This document shows positions 35,251 to 44,500 of a stretch of DNA of 64,000 nucleotides, in pieces. The notes beneath the pieces are model-generated. The model was not told where the DNA came from, did no database searches, and was given only the letters and a program-made list of their open reading frames with translations. Source of the DNA: Streptomyces mirabilis. Its GTDB lineage: Bacteria > Actinomycetota > Actinomycetes > Streptomycetales > Streptomycetaceae. The stretch covers positions 9,610,001-9,674,000 of the forward strand of contig NZ_JBCJKP010000001.1 of assembly GCF_039503195.1 (NCBI RefSeq), given 5' to 3'. The translations under genes were made by a program, and so were the position numbers. The stretch's first letter is position 1. Every line of letters begins with the position of its first letter.

Positions 35251-35478
35251 TTCCTGACCGGCTATCGGAAGGCGGGAGGCCGCGCGGACTTCGACACCGC
35301 GGCCCGCCGACGCCTCGCCCTCTATCGCAGCTACCTCTACCTGATCATGCTCATCGAGACCGTGCCCCGCGCCGTGGGTGACGACGATGTCGTCCGGACC
35401 CGGACGATGGTGGCCCCGCAGCTCGTGGCGGCCCTGGACGACATCGGCCGGCACGGAGCCCGCACGTCGAAGGGGTGA
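35248..35478 (+). pseudogene. C-terminal remnant of an aminoglycoside phosphotransferase-family protein
   Basis: The frame from 35248 to the stop at 35476-35478 encodes SFLTGYRKAGGRADFDTAAR, ALYRSYLYLIMLIETVPRAV and a hydrophilic tail. This 76-residue piece matches the C-terminal helices of APH-type phosphotransferases common in Streptomyces. The catalytic HGDLxxxN and DFD motifs are missing, so it is a remnant. It abuts the reductase remnant directly, indicating a deletion junction near 35248. Confidence 0.6.
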
Positions 35479-35556
35479 CCTCGTCCCTCGCCCTCGGCTG
35501 GACGCGAGCTCCGTTCGAGGGAACAGGCGCGTCCAGCGCGAGGGCCGGGACGTACG

Positions 35557-36948
35557 TCAGGCCGCGTTGCGCCTGCGCTCCCCATGGGCCCGGACGATGT
35601 CCGCGTACCGGTGCCCGCTTCCCTTCACCGTGCGCCGCTGTGTCTCGTAGTCGACGTGCACGAGGCCGAAGCGCTTGTCGTAGCCATAGGCCCACTCGAA
35701 GTTGTCGAGCAGCGACCAGGCGAAGTATCCGGCGAGGGGGACGCCCTTGCCGGCCGCCGCGGCACAGGCGGCGAGGTGCTGCTCCAGGTACCGCGTGCGC
35801 TCGGGGTCGTCGACGGTGCCGTCGGCGCGCACGACGTCGGGATAGGCGGAGCCGTTCTCGGTGACGTACAGCTTGCGGGCGCCGTAGTCGTCGGTGAGGC
35901 GCAGCAGCAGGCGCTCGATACCGGAGGCGTCGACCTCCCAGTCCATGCCGGTGCGGGGAACGCCCAGGCGGCGCACCGTGCGCACGCGCGGCGCGGGTCC
36001 TGAGGGGTCGTCGGCGACGGTGGACGGGAAGTAGTAGTTGAGGCCCAGCCAGTCCAGGGGCTGCGCGATGGTCTCCAAGTCGCCCGGCAGCTCCGGAAGT
36101 TCGACGCCGTAGACCTCACGCATGTCCGCGGGGAACCCGCGGCCGTGTACCGGGTCCAGCCACCAGCGGTTGGTGTGTCCGTCCAGTCGGCGGGCCGCCT
36201 CGACGTCCTCGGGGCGGTCGGTGGCGGCTTCGACGCTGGAGAGGTTGTTGACGATGCCCACCTGGGCGCCCGGTGCCGCCGCGCGGATGGCCTGCACGGC
36301 CAGGCCGTGGCCCAGGAGCAGGTGGTACGAGGCGGGCACCGCGACCGCCAGATCCGCGAGGCCGGGAGCCATCCGGCCCTCCAGGTGGCCGATCCAGGCC
36401 GAGCACAGCGGCTCGTTCAGCGTCGTCCAGTGCTGGACACGGTCGCCCAGACGCTCCGCGACGACCGCCGCGTACGAGGCGAAGTGGTGTGCCGTGTCGC
36501 GTGCGGGCCACCCGCCGCGGTCCTGGAGCACCTGCGGCAGGTCCCAGTGGTAGAGGGTGACGGAGGGGGTGATGCCCGCCTCCAGCAGGGCGTCGATCAA
36601 CTGGTCGTAGAAGTCGAGCCCCTTCGCGTTGACCGGGCCGTCGCCGCCCGGCACCACGCGGGGCCAGGCGATGGACAACCGGTAGGCATTGGTGCCCAGT
36701 TGGCGCATGAGCGCGATGTCCTCGCGCCAGCGGTGGTAGTGGTCGCAGGCGATGTCACCGTGGTCGCCGTTGTCGATCTTGCCCGGGGTGTGCGAGAACG
36801 TGTCCCAGATGGACGGCGAGCGGCCGTCCTCGGCGACGGCTCCCTCGATCTGGTAGGCCGACGTGGCCGTGCCCCACAGGAAGTCCTCGGGGAGTGCGGC
36901 AAGGTCGATGGTCACGGAAGTCCCTTCAGGGGATGAGGAGTCGGTCAC
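35557..36948 (-). CDS. Beta-glucosidase, glycoside hydrolase family 1
   Basis: A 463-residue GH1 enzyme with acid/base Glu179 in TLNEP and nucleophile Glu364 in YVTENGS. The N-terminal [15 protein letters not shown] and the C-terminal [20 protein letters not shown] complete the fold. It has no signal peptide, so it acts on imported oligosaccharides, probably beta-glucosides. GTG 36948 overlaps the permease stop (GTGA). A GTG at 36915, with AAGGGA upstream, is an alternative that removes 11 non-conserved residues. It is the last gene of a four-gene leftward operon. Confidence 0.93.
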   Translation of the reverse strand: MTDSSSPEGTSVTIDLAALPEDFLWGTATSAYQIEGAVAEDGRSPSIWDTFSHTPGKIDNGDHGDIACDHYHRWREDIALMRQLGTNAYRLSIAWPRVVPGGDGPVNAKGLDFYDQLIDALLEAGITPSVTLYHWDLPQVLQDRGGWPARDTAHHFASYAAVVAERLGDRVQHWTTLNEPLCSAWIGHLEGRMAPGLADLAVAVPASYHLLLGHGLAVQAIRAAAPGAQVGIVNNLSSVEAATDRPEDVEAARRLDGHTNRWWLDPVHGRGFPADMREVYGVELPELPGDLETIAQPLDWLGLNYYFPSTVADDPSGPAPRVRTVRRLGVPRTGMDWEVDASGIERLLLRLTDDYGARKLYVTENGSAYPDVVRADGTVDDPERTRYLEQHLAACAAAAGKGVPLAGYFAWSLLDNFEWAYGYDKRFGLVHVDYETQRRTVKGSGHRYADIVRAHGERRRNAA

Positions 36949-37838
36949 TTGACGGCTCCGGCCGTCAGGCCGGCGACGAGGTAGCGCTGGAGCAGCAGGA
37001 ACCCGGCGACCACCGGGACGCTCACCACGAGCGAGGCGGCCATGATCTGGTTCCAGTACACGTTGTTGAGCGTGGAGTAGCCCTGGAGCCCGACGGCGAG
37101 CGTGCGCGTGGTGTCGTTGGTCATCACCGACGCGAACAGCACCTCGCCCCAGGCGGTCATGAAGGCGTAGACGGCGACGGCGACGATGCCGGGGATCGCT
37201 GCGGGCACGACCACCCGCAGCAGCGCGCCGAGCGGCCCGCAGCCGTCCACCAGGGCCGCCTCGTCCAGATCGCGCGGCACCGAGTCGAAGTACCCGATCA
37301 GCATCCAGATCGAGAACGGCAGGGAGAAAGTGAGATACGTGAGGATCAGGCCGCCGCGCGAGCCGAACAGCGCGATGCCCGTGGCGTTGCCGATGTTGAC
37401 GTAGAGAAGGAAGAGCGGGAGGAGGAAGAGGATGCCGGGGAACATCTGCGTCGACAGCACGGTCACCGTGAAGACACGCTTGCCGCGGAAGCTGTAGCGG
37501 CTCACCGCGTACGCCGCGAAGACCGCGATCACCACCGAGCAGACCGTCGCCACGCCCGCCACGATCAGCGAGTTCAGGAAGTACCTCGCCAGCGGGACCG
37601 TCGACCAGATGTCGATGTACGGGCGGATCGTCAGCCCGCTCGGCAGCCAGCGGAACTTCCCCGAGACGTCCGCGAGCGGCTTCAGCGAGCTGGAGACCAT
37701 GACGTAGACCGGTACCAGGACGAAGCCGGTGAGCAGGGTGAGGAAGATCCTGCGGGACCAGAGGAAGGACCGCGGGGGAGCCATCGGCGAGCGGGGCGCC
37801 TTCGAGGCGCGGGACGCCGTCTGCGCGGTGCTAGACAT
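36945..37838 (-). CDS. Carbohydrate ABC transporter permease (MalG-like)
   Basis: A 297-residue permease with six membrane segments and the EAA-loop region [20 protein letters not shown] typical of MalG-type subunits. The N-terminal stretch [20 protein letters not shown] is the first membrane helix. It overlaps the upstream permease by 8 bp. No ATPase gene is nearby; Streptomyces importers of this class usually share the MsiK ATPase. Confidence 0.92.
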   Translation of the reverse strand: MSSTAQTASRASKAPRSPMAPPRSFLWSRRIFLTLLTGFVLVPVYVMVSSSLKPLADVSGKFRWLPSGLTIRPYIDIWSTVPLARYFLNSLIVAGVATVCSVVIAVFAAYAVSRYSFRGKRVFTVTVLSTQMFPGILFLLPLFLLYVNIGNATGIALFGSRGGLILTYLTFSLPFSIWMLIGYFDSVPRDLDEAALVDGCGPLGALLRVVVPAAIPGIVAVAVYAFMTAWGEVLFASVMTNDTTRTLAVGLQGYSTLNNVYWNQIMAASLVVSVPVVAGFLLLQRYLVAGLTAGAVK

Positions 37839-38850
37839 CGGCCGTCTTCCTTCCTCGGGAGGTCAGCAGCAGGTAGACGCCCGTCACGACGAGCAGGAAG
37901 AGCAGCAGCAGGACCGACATGGCGGATCCGGTGCCGAAGTTCCAGGTGACGAACGACGCCTGGTAGATGTGCACCGAGATGAGGTCCGCGGCCTCCGGAG
38001 CGGTCCTGCCGAACAGGACGAACGGCGTGTTGAAGTCGTTGAACGTCCACAGGAACAGGACCAGTACCAGCACCTGGTTGACCGGGCGCAGGGACGGCAG
38101 GGTGATGCGGCGCAGCTGCTGCCACAGACCGGCGCCGTCGAGGGCGGCGGCCTCGTACAGCTCCCCGGGGATGTTCTGGAGGCCGGCCATGACGATGAGG
38201 AACGCGAACGGCCAGCCCTTCCACACCGAGACGGTGAGCAGGGCGTAGAAACTGTTGTCGCCGATGAGCCAGAAGGACGGCTTGTCGATGAGGTGCAGCT
38301 GGTCGTGCAGGACGTGGTTCACCAGGCCGTTGTCGTGCTGGAACATGAACACCCAGGTGATGACCGCCGCGTACACGGGCAGCGCGTACGGGACGAGGAA
38401 GAGCGCCCGCAGCAGACCGCGGCCGCGGAAGGTGTCCTGCATGTAGATCGCGGCCGCCGTGCCGATCAGCCAGCACAGGCCCACCGACAGCAGGGTGAAA
38501 CCGACGGTGACGAGGAACGAGTGCAGCAGCGCCTCGCCGACGGGCGCGCTGAAGTCCACCGACACCTTGTAGTTGTCGAATCCGGACCAGGGCGCGGTGC
38601 CCCAGTCGCGGATGTAGAACTGGGTGAGCTCCTTGAAGCTCATGAAGATGCCGATCACCATCGGCACCAGGTGGACCAGGAGTTCGAGGATCAGGGCGGG
38701 CAGGAGCAGCAGATAGGGCAGTGCGATGCGCCGGATCCGCCCGGGGCGGCGCGGCCCGCGCGCCGCCCCGGGGGAGTCCTTGGGCACCGCCCGTTCGCCG
38801 GAGTCGGCGGAGGCGGCGGTCGTGGTGGTCATGAGGGAGTCCGCGCTCAC
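37831..38850 (-). CDS. Carbohydrate ABC transporter permease (MalF-like)
   Basis: A 339-residue permease with a hydrophilic N-terminal extension, six membrane helices and the EAA-loop segment LYEAAALDGAGLWQQLRRIT. GTG 38850 overlaps the binding-protein stop (GTGA), while ATG 38832 is an alternative start within the same coupled arrangement. It should pair with the MalG-like permease to import an oligosaccharide for the GH1 enzyme. Confidence 0.92.
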   Translation of the reverse strand: MSADSLMTTTTAASADSGERAVPKDSPGAARGPRRPGRIRRIALPYLLLLPALILELLVHLVPMVIGIFMSFKELTQFYIRDWGTAPWSGFDNYKVSVDFSAPVGEALLHSFLVTVGFTLLSVGLCWLIGTAAAIYMQDTFRGRGLLRALFLVPYALPVYAAVITWVFMFQHDNGLVNHVLHDQLHLIDKPSFWLIGDNSFYALLTVSVWKGWPFAFLIVMAGLQNIPGELYEAAALDGAGLWQQLRRITLPSLRPVNQVLVLVLFLWTFNDFNTPFVLFGRTAPEAADLISVHIYQASFVTWNFGTGSAMSVLLLLFLLVVTGVYLLLTSRGRKTADV

Positions 38851-40163
38851 TTCGCAGGCATCTGCTGCTGGGCCTTCTCGAGCTCCGCCTTCACCGACTC
38901 CGTGGTCACCGCGCGCCCCGCGGCAGCGTCCGCGAACAGCGCCTTGACGGCCGTACCGACCGCCGTCTCGAACTGGGACTCGTCGGCGACCTGCGGAAGC
39001 GCGGCGGCGCTCTTGGCCAGGGTGTCCTTGAGGACCGCGTTCGCCGGGGTGTTGAAGGTGGCGTCCGTCTGGGCCGTCTTCACCGGCGGGATCGAGCTGT
39101 ACGCCGTGTTGAGGATCTTCTGCTCGGCGTCGCTCGTCATGAACTTCACGAACTTGGTGGCGCCGTCGAGGTTGTGGCTGTTCTTGAAGACGGCCAGGTT
39201 GATGCCCGCGACCATCGAGTTGACGTTGGTACCGGTTCCCGGGGTGCCGGACTGCACGGGGACCGGGGCGATGCCGTACGCGTTGTCACTCATGCCCTGC
39301 GACTTGAGGTTGGCGGACGCCGACTGCCACAGCAGCATCGCGTTCTTGCCCTTGGCGAAGTCGCTCACGGACTGGTTCTGCGCGTACTCGGCGTTGCCGG
39401 GCGCGATGATCTTGTCCTTCGCCATCAGGTCGATGTACTGCTTGACCGCCGCGACCGTGCCGTCCGAGGTGAAGTCCGGCTTGCCGTCCGCGGTGAAGAA
39501 GTCGGCGCCGTGCTGCTTGGCGAAGACGAAGGTGTGGTGGATGTTCTCCGAGGGGTTCGAACCCTCGGCCCCCAGGCCCCACTTGCCGCCCTTGGACAGC
39601 TTCTTGCCGTCGGCGATCAGCTCGTCCCAGGTGGCCGGCGGCGTCGCTATGCCCGCGTCGGCGAACATCTTCTTGTTGTAGTAGAGCGCGTACGCCATCG
39701 AGTACAGCGGGACCGCGGCCGGGTCCTTGCCCTGCGCGCCCGTCGAGCCGAGCGCCGAGTCGACGAAGCGGTCCTTGCCGCCGATCTTGGCGAAGTTGCT
39801 CGCGTCCCACGGCAGCAGCGCGCCGGTGGCCTGCAACGAGGCGCTCCAGGTGTTGCCGATGTTCAGGACGTCGGGGCCCTGACCCGACGTGGTCGCGGTG
39901 AGAATCCGGTTCAGCAGGTCCGACCAGGGGACGACCTCCACCTTCACCTTGATCCCGGACTGCTTCTCGAACTTGTCGAGTTCCGGCTGGAGGACCTTCT
40001 TGTCGACCTCGATGCTGGCGCCCTGGTTGGAGGCCCAGTAGGTGAGCGTCTTCGGCGAGTCGTTGGACCCACCGCCCGTCGACGAGCCGCCACCACAGGC
40101 GGTCACGGCGGTCAGCAGGGAGACGGTGACCGCACCGGCGGCCGCGGCTCGGATTCTGCGCAT
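38847..40163 (-). CDS. Carbohydrate ABC transporter substrate-binding lipoprotein
   Basis: A 438-residue solute-binding protein (family 1) with the signal RRIRAAAAGAVTVSLLTA and lipobox VTAC. Typical features are KTLTYWASNQGASIEVDKKV, SGQGPDVLNIGNTWSASLQA and PLYSMAYALYYNKKMFADAG. The start at 40163 (MRRIR) gives a normal signal peptide; the 24 codons upstream do not. It heads the leftward operon and is divergent from the ROK repressor. The ligand is probably a beta-linked glucose oligosaccharide, inferred from the GH1 partner. Confidence 0.93.
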   Translation of the reverse strand: MRRIRAAAAGAVTVSLLTAVTACGGGSSTGGGSNDSPKTLTYWASNQGASIEVDKKVLQPELDKFEKQSGIKVKVEVVPWSDLLNRILTATTSGQGPDVLNIGNTWSASLQATGALLPWDASNFAKIGGKDRFVDSALGSTGAQGKDPAAVPLYSMAYALYYNKKMFADAGIATPPATWDELIADGKKLSKGGKWGLGAEGSNPSENIHHTFVFAKQHGADFFTADGKPDFTSDGTVAAVKQYIDLMAKDKIIAPGNAEYAQNQSVSDFAKGKNAMLLWQSASANLKSQGMSDNAYGIAPVPVQSGTPGTGTNVNSMVAGINLAVFKNSHNLDGATKFVKFMTSDAEQKILNTAYSSIPPVKTAQTDATFNTPANAVLKDTLAKSAAALPQVADESQFETAVGTAVKALFADAAAGRAVTTESVKAELEKAQQQMPAK

Positions 40164-40235
40164 GGCTGCGTATGTCCCTTTCCCGGAGGAAGAGCCACGA
40201 GGGGCGCCCGCGTTCACTTCTCGAACGACCCTCAT

Positions 40236-40262
40236 GTCTTAATTTAGGACGTGAGTTAAGAC
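40236..40262. promoter_or_regulatory. Operator candidate for the ROK regulator
   Basis: GTCTTAA and TTAAGAC form perfect 7-bp arms around 13 bases in the 169-bp divergent gap. The A+T-rich centre is unusual for this DNA and could overlap a promoter. The adjacent ROK repressor is the likely ligand. Confidence 0.65.
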
Positions 40263-40332
40263 CCGGAAGAAAGTCGCGTCAAGGGATCGCGCAGGGGTAT
40301 CTTGCAGGTCGGGCGGGCCGGAAGGGATTCTC

Positions 40333-41715
40333 ATGGCGGTGCGGAACGGACGAACAGTGCGTGACCTGCGACGCGGCAATCGCACCGCCGTGCTGCAACG
40401 GTTGTATTTCGACGGCCCCCTGAGCCGCTTCGAGCTGGGCCCGGCCACCGGCCTGAGTTCCGGTTCCATCAGCAACGTGGTCGCGGAACTCGTCGCGGAC
40501 GGTCTGGTCGAGGAGGCCGGAAGCGTCGACTCCGACGGCGGTCGGCCGCGTACGTTGCTGCGGGTCGTACCCGGCAGCGGCCACATGATCGGCGTCGACG
40601 TCGGCGAAACCCGCGTCCGCGTCGAGCTCTTCGACCTGACCCTCACCGAACTCGCCCGCACGGAGAGGCCGTTGGAGCAGACGAGGTACGCGGGTGACTG
40701 GGCGTCGGAGGGTGACGGACAGGCCCGGGTGGAGGGCCCGTCGCTGGGCGGCGGACCGTCCTCGAAGCGTCGGGAGTACGACGTCGATGTCATCGTCGGG
40801 CACATCCGGGACGGCGTCGCCGAGGTGCTGGACGAGGCGGGCATCGCTCCCGAGCGGCTGCTCGGCGTCGGGATCGGCGTCCCGGGAATCGTCGCCCGTA
40901 CGCCCGATGCGGGCGCGGTGGTGCACGGTCAGACGATCGGCTGGGACGCCGTCCCGCTGGAGTCCCTGCTCCGCTCGGCCTGCCAACTCCCCGACACCGT
41001 CCCGTACTTCGCGGACAACGGCGCCCGGACCCTGGGCCAGGCCGAGATGTGGTTCGGCGCCGGACGCGGCGCGCGCAACGCGGTCGTCGTCCTCTTCGGC
41101 TCGGGCGTCGGCGCCTGTCTGGTCACCGAGGACGTGGAGCACGGCCGCTCGGTGGAGTGGGGCCACCTGACGGTACGGGTCAGGGGGCGCCGCTGCCGGT
41201 GCGGTGCCCTGGGCTGCCTGGAGGCGTACGCGGGCGCGGAGGCCCTCCTCGACCGCTGGCGCGAGGAGGGCGGACGCCCGCCCGAGGGCGCCGACGAGGA
41301 GACCGCGCTCACCGCGATGCTCACCGCGGCCTACCCGGCCGAGGAGGGCGGCGAGCCCGACCCCGTCGCGCTCGCCGTCCTGGAGGAGACCGCCGAGTAC
41401 CTGGGCGCGGGCCTGTCCGACCTGATCAACCTCTTCCAGCCCGAGCGGATCCTGATCGGGGGCTGGGCGGGCCTCCAGCTCGGCACCCGCTTTCTGCCCG
41501 CCGTCCGCCGGTACGCGGCCTCGTACGCCCTGCGCTACCCGGCCGAGCGTGTCTCCATCGACCTCGGCCGGCTCGGCCCGGACGCGGTCACCGTCGGCGC
41601 CGCGATCCTGCCGCTCGCCGACTTCTTCGCGCGGGGCGGCCGACGCGCCGAGCCGGTGAGCGAGGGCCCCTCACCGGCCTGGCGCACCGCCCTGGAGGAG
41701 CGCGCCCCGCACTGA
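40333..41715 (+). CDS. ROK-family transcriptional repressor
   Basis: A 460-residue regulator. An N-terminal winged helix (LSRFELGPATGLSSGSISNV) is followed by a sugar-kinase-like domain with GVDVGETRVRVELFDL, GVGIGVPGIV and the zinc-binding motif CRCGALGCLEAYAG. A charged insertion of about 40 residues (near 115-150, RYAGDWASEGDGQARVEGPS) is longer than usual. It lacks an obvious intact kinase ATP loop, in line with a regulator. It probably represses the divergent sugar operon and releases DNA when it binds the sugar. Confidence 0.92.
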   Translation: MAVRNGRTVRDLRRGNRTAVLQRLYFDGPLSRFELGPATGLSSGSISNVVAELVADGLVEEAGSVDSDGGRPRTLLRVVPGSGHMIGVDVGETRVRVELFDLTLTELARTERPLEQTRYAGDWASEGDGQARVEGPSLGGGPSSKRREYDVDVIVGHIRDGVAEVLDEAGIAPERLLGVGIGVPGIVARTPDAGAVVHGQTIGWDAVPLESLLRSACQLPDTVPYFADNGARTLGQAEMWFGAGRGARNAVVVLFGSGVGACLVTEDVEHGRSVEWGHLTVRVRGRRCRCGALGCLEAYAGAEALLDRWREEGGRPPEGADEETALTAMLTAAYPAEEGGEPDPVALAVLEETAEYLGAGLSDLINLFQPERILIGGWAGLQLGTRFLPAVRRYAASYALRYPAERVSIDLGRLGPDAVTVGAAILPLADFFARGGRRAEPVSEGPSPAWRTALEERAPH

Positions 41716-41740
41716 CCCACGGCCGTCGCTCCCCACCGCA

Positions 41741-42292
41741 TCACTTGGCGGGCTTGTAGAAGGCGTAGGTGGCGGAGTAACGGACGCTGATCTGGTCGGT
41801 ACCGGTGCAGGCGGTGGAGGGCGCGACGCCGCCGTGGGTGTCGAGACGCTGGACGTAGGAGACGCCGGCGAAGGCCCCGGTGCCGCGAGTGGCGGTGGAC
41901 TGCAGGAGAAGCTCGGGGATGGTGCCGGTCTTGGGGGAGTTGGCGATGGCGGCGGCGTTGACCGCGCTGCCGTCCACTGTGGACACCCAGACGGGGCCGC
42001 GGGAGTGGAGGGCGACGGGGCGGTGGGAGCGGTCGTTCTTGGCCCACAGGGTGGCGGCGGGCTCCAGCAGCTTCCAGACGCCGTCGGCGCAGGTGTAGGT
42101 CTGGACGCCCGCGGCCGAGAAGACGCCGGTGAGCCGGTTGCCGTCGGGGACCTTCAGTGCGGCGGGAGCGTCGACGCCGGTGCGGCCGGGCTGCGAGGTC
42201 GCGGCCTGGCCGACCGTCGCGCTGAACAGCGTGCCGGCGCTCACGGCGGCGACAGCTGTCGTGGTGAGGACGAGACGCTTGGCGAGCTTCAT
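41741..42292 (-). CDS. Secreted DUF3455-domain protein
   Basis: A 183-residue exported protein. MKLAKRLVLTTTAVAAVSAG and ATVGQAAT form a Sec signal. The mature part has LKVPDGNRLTGVFSAAGVQT, YTCADGVWKLLEPAATL and VSYVQRLDTHGGVAPSTACT, which match DUF3455. The function is unknown. The start is set by the signal peptide. Confidence 0.85.
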   Translation of the reverse strand: MKLAKRLVLTTTAVAAVSAGTLFSATVGQAATSQPGRTGVDAPAALKVPDGNRLTGVFSAAGVQTYTCADGVWKLLEPAATLWAKNDRSHRPVALHSRGPVWVSTVDGSAVNAAAIANSPKTGTIPELLLQSTATRGTGAFAGVSYVQRLDTHGGVAPSTACTGTDQISVRYSATYAFYKPAK

Positions 42293-42601
42293 CGGATGTG
42301 TCTCCAGAACGTTTTCTGAACGAGGTCGAGTGGCACCGCGGTGGCTGGACGGGCTGTCGTCGGTGCGCACACGGCAACGCCCTGTTCCTCGGCGTTCTTC
42401 GGCCGTGCCGGACCGGGCGACAGCCACGGCGTCCTTGGCGGGATCACCGAGGGCCGTTCCCGCCCGTACCGGGATCGTCGACGCGATGACGAGTAGGGAG
42501 TATCGCCGTACGGGTCTCGGCTCCACGAGGGTCTCTGGGGCACGTGGCCGGGCACACCGCCGCGTACTCGGGGCGCCGGCGCATGTGCCTCAAGACGGGT
42601 G
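42293..42601. other. Intergenic region, no gene recognised
   Basis: About 310 bp between two leftward genes. Apparent ORFs on both strands are Arg-rich and without family features. It presumably contains the DUF3455 promoter; I saw no clear operator, RNA or repeat. Confidence 0.4.
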
Positions 42602-43081
42602 TCACCGGCCCTCTGCGGGGAGTGGATGCCCAACGGCCGGGCCGGCTTCGGTGCTCAACAGGTTCGTCTTCCGAGTGCGCCACCACGGCACCAACTGGAC
42701 GAGGCCGAACATCACCTCGACGCCGAAGAACAGCCAGAGCAGCCGCATGGCACCGTGGGCCAGCGCGTACGCCTGCCACGCCGCGAACAGCGTGCGCGCG
42801 ACGCCGTCGAGCAGTCCGTGCACCGGCAGCGGCCGGACGATGCGCAGGACGGCCCAGACCACCACGACCGAGCCCATCAGATTCGCGTACAGGGTCTGCA
42901 CCGGGTCGAGTTCGGGCAGGGCTCCCAGCCCGAGCGCGTTGCCCGACGACGACAGCGCATCGTGCACCAGCGCGTACGTCCACGGCGTCGCGAAGCCCGC
43001 GGTGACGACGAGGTCGTACCAGGCGCTTGCCCGTACGGCGCGAAGATAGGCGGGGCGTTCGGGGGCGAGGGTCCGGATCAC
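42602..43081 (-). CDS. Small integral membrane protein, MerR-linked
   Basis: A 159-residue protein with about four hydrophobic segments: YDLVVTAGFATPWTYALVHD, TLYANLMGSVVVVWAVLRIV, LFAAWQAYALAHGAMRLLWL and FFGVEVMFGLVQLVPWW. I do not recognise a named family. GTG 43081 is preferred because GGAG precedes it and the upstream frame covers the promoter. It is divergent from a MerR gene and probably its target. Confidence 0.75.
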   Translation of the reverse strand: MIRTLAPERPAYLRAVRASAWYDLVVTAGFATPWTYALVHDALSSSGNALGLGALPELDPVQTLYANLMGSVVVVWAVLRIVRPLPVHGLLDGVARTLFAAWQAYALAHGAMRLLWLFFGVEVMFGLVQLVPWWRTRKTNLLSTEAGPAVGHPLPAEGR

Positions 43082-43118
43082 GATGAGGCTCCAACTGGTC
43101 TCGGGGCAGCGACGCCTC

Positions 43119-43150
43119 ACGCTAAACAGTGGAGTACGGTCCAAGGTCAA
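43119..43150 (-). promoter_or_regulatory. MerR-type promoter/operator
   Basis: On the minus strand TTGACC (43150-43145) is followed by the dyad TTGGACCGTACTCCA (43144-43130) and a weak -10 such as TTAGCG. A 19-base spacer containing the operator is the hallmark of MerR-activated promoters. It faces the membrane-protein gene. Confidence 0.5.
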
Positions 43151-43172
43151 GCCCGCCGTCCGATGGAGGGAC

Positions 43173-43538
43173 ATGCGTATCGGAGAGCTCGCCGCGCAGG
43201 CGGGCATGAGCAGGGACACCATTCGGTTCTACGAGAAGGTCGGCCTCGTCACGGGTCGGCGGCTGGCCAACGGTTATCGCGACTTCCCGCCCGAGGCGGT
43301 GCCCTGGTTGCAGTACGTCCGCACCGCGCAGACGCTGGGATTCTCGCTCGCGGAGATCGCGCGGCACGGCGAGGAGTTGCGGGAGGCGCCGGACTCCGCG
43401 GAGGCGCTGTCCGTGCTGTTCGAGCAGAAGATCCAGGTCATCGACGCCCGCATGGCCGAACTCGCCACCCTGCGGGCCGAACTGGCCACGCGCGTCGACA
43501 CCGGGTGCCCGTTGCGGCCCATGGGCCGACCGAGCTGA
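43173..43538 (+). CDS. MerR-family transcriptional regulator
   Basis: A 121-residue MerR protein. The winged helix begins MRIGELAAQAGMSRDTIRFYEKVGLV, followed by the dimerisation coiled coil from QKIQVIDARMAELATLRAEL. A single Cys lies near the C-terminus (TGCPL), so classic multi-Cys metal sensing is unlikely or atypical. GGAGGG sits 6 bp before the ATG. Confidence 0.92.
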   Translation: MRIGELAAQAGMSRDTIRFYEKVGLVTGRRLANGYRDFPPEAVPWLQYVRTAQTLGFSLAEIARHGEELREAPDSAEALSVLFEQKIQVIDARMAELATLRAELATRVDTGCPLRPMGRPS

Positions 43539-43653
43539 CCACAGGGCACACACGCGCAGGCATGACCTCGGGGGTAATCGACCCCGCCCCGGCGCTCCGG
43601 AACCATGAAGGACGTACCCACTCGTCCCGCCACCGGATTCCGGGAGGTTTCCC

Positions 43654-44487
43654 ATGCCGTACTTCGAGAGCCCCGTCGATGGCACCCGACTGCACTTCGT
43701 CGACTACGGTCCCGCCACCGGGCAGGTCATCGTGTTCGTCAACAGCGCCTACTTCGGCACGGAGATGTGGGAGTACCAGATGCTGCCGCTCGCCGCGGAG
43801 GGCTACCGGTGCGTCGGCTTCGACCGACGCGGCCACGGCCGGTCCGACGACGTGTGGAGCGGGTTCGACCTCGACACTCTGGCCGACGACGTCGACGGGC
43901 TGCTGCGCCACCTCGACCTGTCCGGGGTGACACTGGTCGGGCACTCCATCGGGACCGCGGAAGTCGTACGTTGTCTGACCCGGCACGGCGTCGAGCGGGT
44001 GGCGAGGGTGGCACTCGTCGCGGGCATGGCGCCCGGCGCCGTCCGGTCCGCGGACCATCCGGAGGGCATCGACCCGGGCGTCGTCGAGGCCGGCAACGAG
44101 GTCTTCCGCCGCGACCGGGCCGCCTTCTTCGTGGACGGGGCCCGCTCGTTCTTCGCCCTCGACCTTCCCGGGAACGAACTCTCCCCGGCCTATGTGCAGT
44201 CCATGATCAACCGCTGTCACGGCGCCACCGCGCGCGGCGGGGCGGCGTTGGGAGACCTCGCGGCCACCCTGAACGTCGCCCCCGAACTGGCCAAGCTCGA
44301 CCTGCCCGCACTGGTCGTCCACGGCACCCACGACACGTCGGCGCCGCTGGACCTGACCGGCCGCCGGGCGGCCGAACTGCTCCCCAACGGCACACTCAAG
44401 GTCTACGAGAACGCGGGCCACGGCCTCTTCGCCACGCACGCGGAACAACTCCTCGCGGATCTGCGGGAGTTCACGGCCCGCGACTGA
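43654..44487 (+). CDS. Alpha/beta hydrolase
   Basis: A 277-residue hydrolase of the 3-oxoadipate enol-lactonase/chloroperoxidase type. The nucleophile elbow is VGHSIGTAE (Ser near 98), the acid lies in VVHGTHDTSAPLD and the His in ENAGHGLFATH. The oxyanion segment FVNSAYFGTEMWEYQ replaces the common HG pair, an unusual choice. GGGAGG precedes the ATG. It lies 115 bp downstream of MerR and could be co-regulated. The substrate is unknown. Confidence 0.88.
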   Translation: MPYFESPVDGTRLHFVDYGPATGQVIVFVNSAYFGTEMWEYQMLPLAAEGYRCVGFDRRGHGRSDDVWSGFDLDTLADDVDGLLRHLDLSGVTLVGHSIGTAEVVRCLTRHGVERVARVALVAGMAPGAVRSADHPEGIDPGVVEAGNEVFRRDRAAFFVDGARSFFALDLPGNELSPAYVQSMINRCHGATARGGAALGDLAATLNVAPELAKLDLPALVVHGTHDTSAPLDLTGRRAAELLPNGTLKVYENAGHGLFATHAEQLLADLREFTARD

Positions 44488-44500
44488 CGCCCCGGGCGCG

